In this document: piece by piece, positions 61,838 through 64,000 of the stretch
Layout of the letters: each line of letters opens with the position of its first letter
How positions within the stretch are numbered: the stretch's first letter is position 1
Translations under genes and position numbers: made by a program
Origin: JAMXLO01 sp963726125
GTDB taxonomy: Bacteria > Pseudomonadota > Alphaproteobacteria > Acetobacterales > Acetobacteraceae
NCBI GenBank assembly: GCA_963726125.1
Contig: CAVSBG010000009.1
Location: forward strand, 434,001-498,000
DNA length: 64,000 nucleotides
Direction of reading: 5' to 3'
The notes under the pieces: generated by a model
What the model was told of the DNA's origin: nothing
Database searches by the model: none
The model's input: only the letters and a program-made list of their open reading frames with translations

Positions 61838-64000
61838 ATAAACCAGGACCAGAATACCCCGCGTGAGTGGCGCGCCAAGACGCCTGCGCAGGGCCCGGCA
61901 TTTCGTCGCCTCGGACGTGCCGCCGTCGTCGTCGCGGCACTTTTGCTGGTGGGGCTGACGTGGCTTGGCGCGCGCGACGCCATCTGGGAACACCGCAGCG
62001 AAGCCCGGGCGCGGGTACGGGCCGAGTTGCTCAGCAACGCGGTCACCTTCGAGGAACAGTTGCGTCGTGAGCTACTGTCGATCGACCAGACGCTGCGCAT
62101 ACTGGAATACGAGTGGCAGCGCGACGCGTCGCATTTCGACCTTGGCGCGCGCGCAGCTCAGGTGGTCGTCGTCAACGACGTGGCGCTGCAACTATTCATC
62201 GCAGATGACCATGGCATCGTACGGCTGAGCACCCGGCCGACGATCATCGGCACCGATGTCACCCAGCGCGACTATTTTCGCTACGAGGCCGCCTTGCCGA
62301 CGGATGACGGCAAGATGTTCGTGGGCGAACTGACACAGGGGCAGGTAACGCGACTGTGGCAGATCAATCTGGTACGCCGCCTGGACGATCAGACCGGACA
62401 TTTCTCGGGCGTTATCGCCGCCTCCTACGACACCAACGCATTCGCGCGCCTCAGCCACGATGTCGGGCTCGGCCGAAATGTCGAGCTTGGCACCAACGGC
62501 ATCATCGGCGTGGTGAGCGAGCGTGACGGCGAGGCGTGGACCATGCCAGACGCGACACGCACCCCGAGCGTTGCCGATATCAACAACACGCCGCTGTTCG
62601 CAGCGATGCGCGCGGCGGACGAGGGCAACTGGCAGGGCCCATCGGCGCTCAGCAATGTCGAGCGGATGTATGCTTTCGCGACGGTCCCCGACCGAGGCCT
62701 GAAGGTCATCGTCGGCGTCGATCGCGAGGCGGCAATGCGCGAGTCGAGCGCATGGGAACAGGACGCGCTGATATTTGCCACCGCGACCTCGCTACTGTTG
62801 GGGCTGCTGGCATGGCTGCTGTTGCGCGCGCTCGACGCGGCCAAGCAACGACACGAGGCGCTGGCACACGAACGATCGATCCTCGAGGCGACACTGACCG
62901 GCATGAGCGACGGCATCATGATGGTCGACGCCGATTTGCGGCTGATGGCGTGGAATCAGCACTTCCCGCAATTCACCGGCGTGCCGCCGGAAATCCTCCG
63001 CGTCGGGCTGCCGATGGAGGACATCCTGCGGAGCCAGGTCGCCGGAGGCGAGTTCGGACCCGTCGATGCCGAAAGCGAGGTCGCGCGACGGCTGTCGTTG
63101 ATACGTTCCGGTGCCAGCATGGGCACGACAGAACGCTCGCGACCGGGCGGGCGCCAGCTTGAGATTCGACGGAACCCTTTGCCGGGCGGTGGCTTCGTCA
63201 CGCTGTACCGCGACGTCACCGCGCGACGCGAGGCCGAGGAACGCCTGCGGCAGGCACAGACAATGGCGGCGATCGGCCGGTTGACCGCGGGTGTCGCCCA
63301 TGACTTCAACAACCTGCTGATCTCGATCAGCGGCAACGCGGAGATGCTGCACGACCAGTTGCAGGACGAACCCGTGCATGCGCGCCGGCTCGCAGTGATA
63401 CTGCAATCGGCGGGTCGCGGGGCGGACCTGGTACGGCGCCTGCTGGCATTCGCGCGGAAGCAATCGCTGACACCGACACAGGTCGATCTGAACAAGCTGG
63501 TGGGCGGCATGGGCGATCTGCTGCGCGCCACGCTGGGACGCGCGGTCCGCGTCGAGACGAAGCTGGACGACGCGCTTTGGTCGGCACTGGTCGATCCGAT
63601 CCAGGTCGAGCATGTGATCCTGAACCTTGCGATCAATGCACGTGATGCCATGCCGGACGGTGGCACGCTGACAATATCGACCGCCAACACGTCATTGGGT
63701 CCGAACGCCAGCATCGCAGCGGATTTACCGACCGGCGACTATGTCATCGTTGCCGTAAGCGATACCGGCACGGGCATGAGCGACGAAGTGTTGCGCAATG
63801 CATTCGAGCCATTTTTCACCACCAAGCCGATGGGGCAGGGATCCGGGCTTGGGCTGAGCCAGGTCTACGGCGTCGCCAACCAGTCCGGCGGCGGCGTACG
63901 GATCGACAGTACTATCGGTGTCGGCACCACCGTCAGCGTGTTGTTCCCGCGCGCACCTGACGATGTCCCCGAGCAATCGGTGTCGCCGTCTGGCCTGGAG
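61838..64000 (+). CDS. Cache-PAS sensor histidine kinase, running off the window (5' start uncertain)
   Basis: The open frame of 721 codons continues past the end. A transmembrane segment (about 27-45), a double-Cache-like periplasmic domain with TRPTIIGTDVTQRDYFRYEA and ERMYAFATVPDRGLKVIVGV, and a second membrane segment (about 309-332) precede a PAS-type domain (ILEATLTGMSDGIMMVDADL). The kinase core has His488 in TAGVAHDFNNLL, an N box (LAINARDAMPDGG) and G boxes (VSDTGTGMSD, GSGLGLSQVYG). This subtype often ends in a receiver domain, which would be outside the window. The start is odd: AAGGAGG at 61826-61832 points to ATA 61838, five bases later, and no ATG, GTG or TTG lies in frame until the membrane segment. 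Confidence 0.85.
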   Translation, partial: MNQDQNTPREWRAKTPAQGPAFRRLGRAAVVVAALLLVGLTWLGARDAIWEHRSEARARVRAELLSNAVTFEEQLRRELLSIDQTLRILEYEWQRDASHFDLGARAAQVVVVNDVALQLFIADDHGIVRLSTRPTIIGTDVTQRDYFRYEAALPTDDGKMFVGELTQGQVTRLWQINLVRRLDDQTGHFSGVIAASYDTNAFARLSHDVGLGRNVELGTNGIIGVVSERDGEAWTMPDATRTPSVADINNTPLFAAMRAADEGNWQGPSALSNVERMYAFATVPDRGLKVIVGVDREAAMRESSAWEQDALIFATATSLLLGLLAWLLLRALDAAKQRHEALAHERSILEATLTGMSDGIMMVDADLRLMAWNQHFPQFTGVPPEILRVGLPMEDILRSQVAGGEFGPVDAESEVARRLSLIRSGASMGTTERSRPGGRQLEIRRNPLPGGGFVTLYRDVTARREAEERLRQAQTMAAIGRLTAGVAHDFNNLLISISGNAEMLHDQLQDEPVHARRLAVILQSAGRGADLVRRLLAFARKQSLTPTQVDLNKLVGGMGDLLRATLGRAVRVETKLDDALWSALVDPIQVEHVILNLAINARDAMPDGGTLTISTANTSLGPNASIAADLPTGDYVIVAVSDTGTGMSDEVLRNAFEPFFTTKPMGQGSGLGLSQVYGVANQSGGGVRIDSTIGVGTTVSVLFPRAPDDVPEQSVSPSGLE

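Overview
This is 64 kb of GC-rich DNA, densely packed with genes on both strands, from a Gram-negative bacterium, most likely an alphaproteobacterium of the Rhodospirillales (Acetobacteraceae-like). That placement is an inference. It rests on the dnaB-alr-mlaEF-radA-cvpA-purF and fabD-fabG-acpP-fabF gene orders, the lptF-lptG-lptD-surA-ksgA block, the one-piece indolepyruvate ferredoxin oxidoreductase, and short dispersed palindromes of the 'gtcatggccgggcttgac' type. No rRNA, tRNA or CRISPR array was recognised.

Layout. 1-9.4 kb: the end of an ABC transporter ATPase, a DsbD-family thiol:disulfide transporter, the HrpB helicase (broken by two indels), and an envelope-stress unit made of a DegP-like protease, an OmpR-type regulator, a histidine kinase and a small exported protein. 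9.8-16.5 kb (minus strand): ksgA, surA, lptD, lptG and lptF, for outer-membrane biogenesis. 16.5-19.5 kb (minus): a type III polyketide synthase, a methyltransferase and a flavoprotein oxidoreductase, a compact phenolic-lipid or pyrone type cluster. 19.7-25.4 kb: a GlcD-like FAD oxidase, a MaoC-type hydratase with pyrF, an orphan solute-binding-like protein and an unknown polytopic membrane protein. 25.5-39.6 kb (plus): type II fatty-acid synthesis, cyclopropane synthase, dnaB, alr, mlaE/mlaF, a periplasmic protein, radA, cvpA, purF and an SDR. 39.9-41.0 kb: an IS630-family element. 41.1-47.7 kb: indolepyruvate oxidoreductase facing a VOC-paaG-paaI-paaK operon, for arylpyruvate and phenylacetate activation. 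47.8-64 kb: an accessory region with an L,D-transpeptidase, two HpcH/HpaI-type lyases, RidA, an SGNH hydrolase, CinA-C, DUF3617, two Gfo/Idh/MocA dehydrogenases, an SDR, an S49 protease, a leaderless DctP-like protein, a REC-EAL phosphodiesterase, a methyltransferase, an amidohydrolase and a Cache-PAS histidine kinase running off the end.

The most striking whole-window signal is nine one-base reading-frame breaks in eight recognisable genes, including dnaB and fabD. Most sit in runs of two to four identical bases, and every gene regains a whole number of codons when corrected. This looks like an indel-prone assembly rather than gene decay. Coordinates for these genes span the reconstructed gene.

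The most unusual structural finding is a 301-bp inverted-repeat-bounded element that splits mlaE from mlaF. It carries a nested REP pair and the last 27 codons of what looks like a dead GxxExxY-type gene. Other repeats include a second copy of that REP pair, a second kind of palindrome pair, four copies of a G/C-rich hairpin (one of them cut by the IS630 element), and a 21-bp tandem array of five units.
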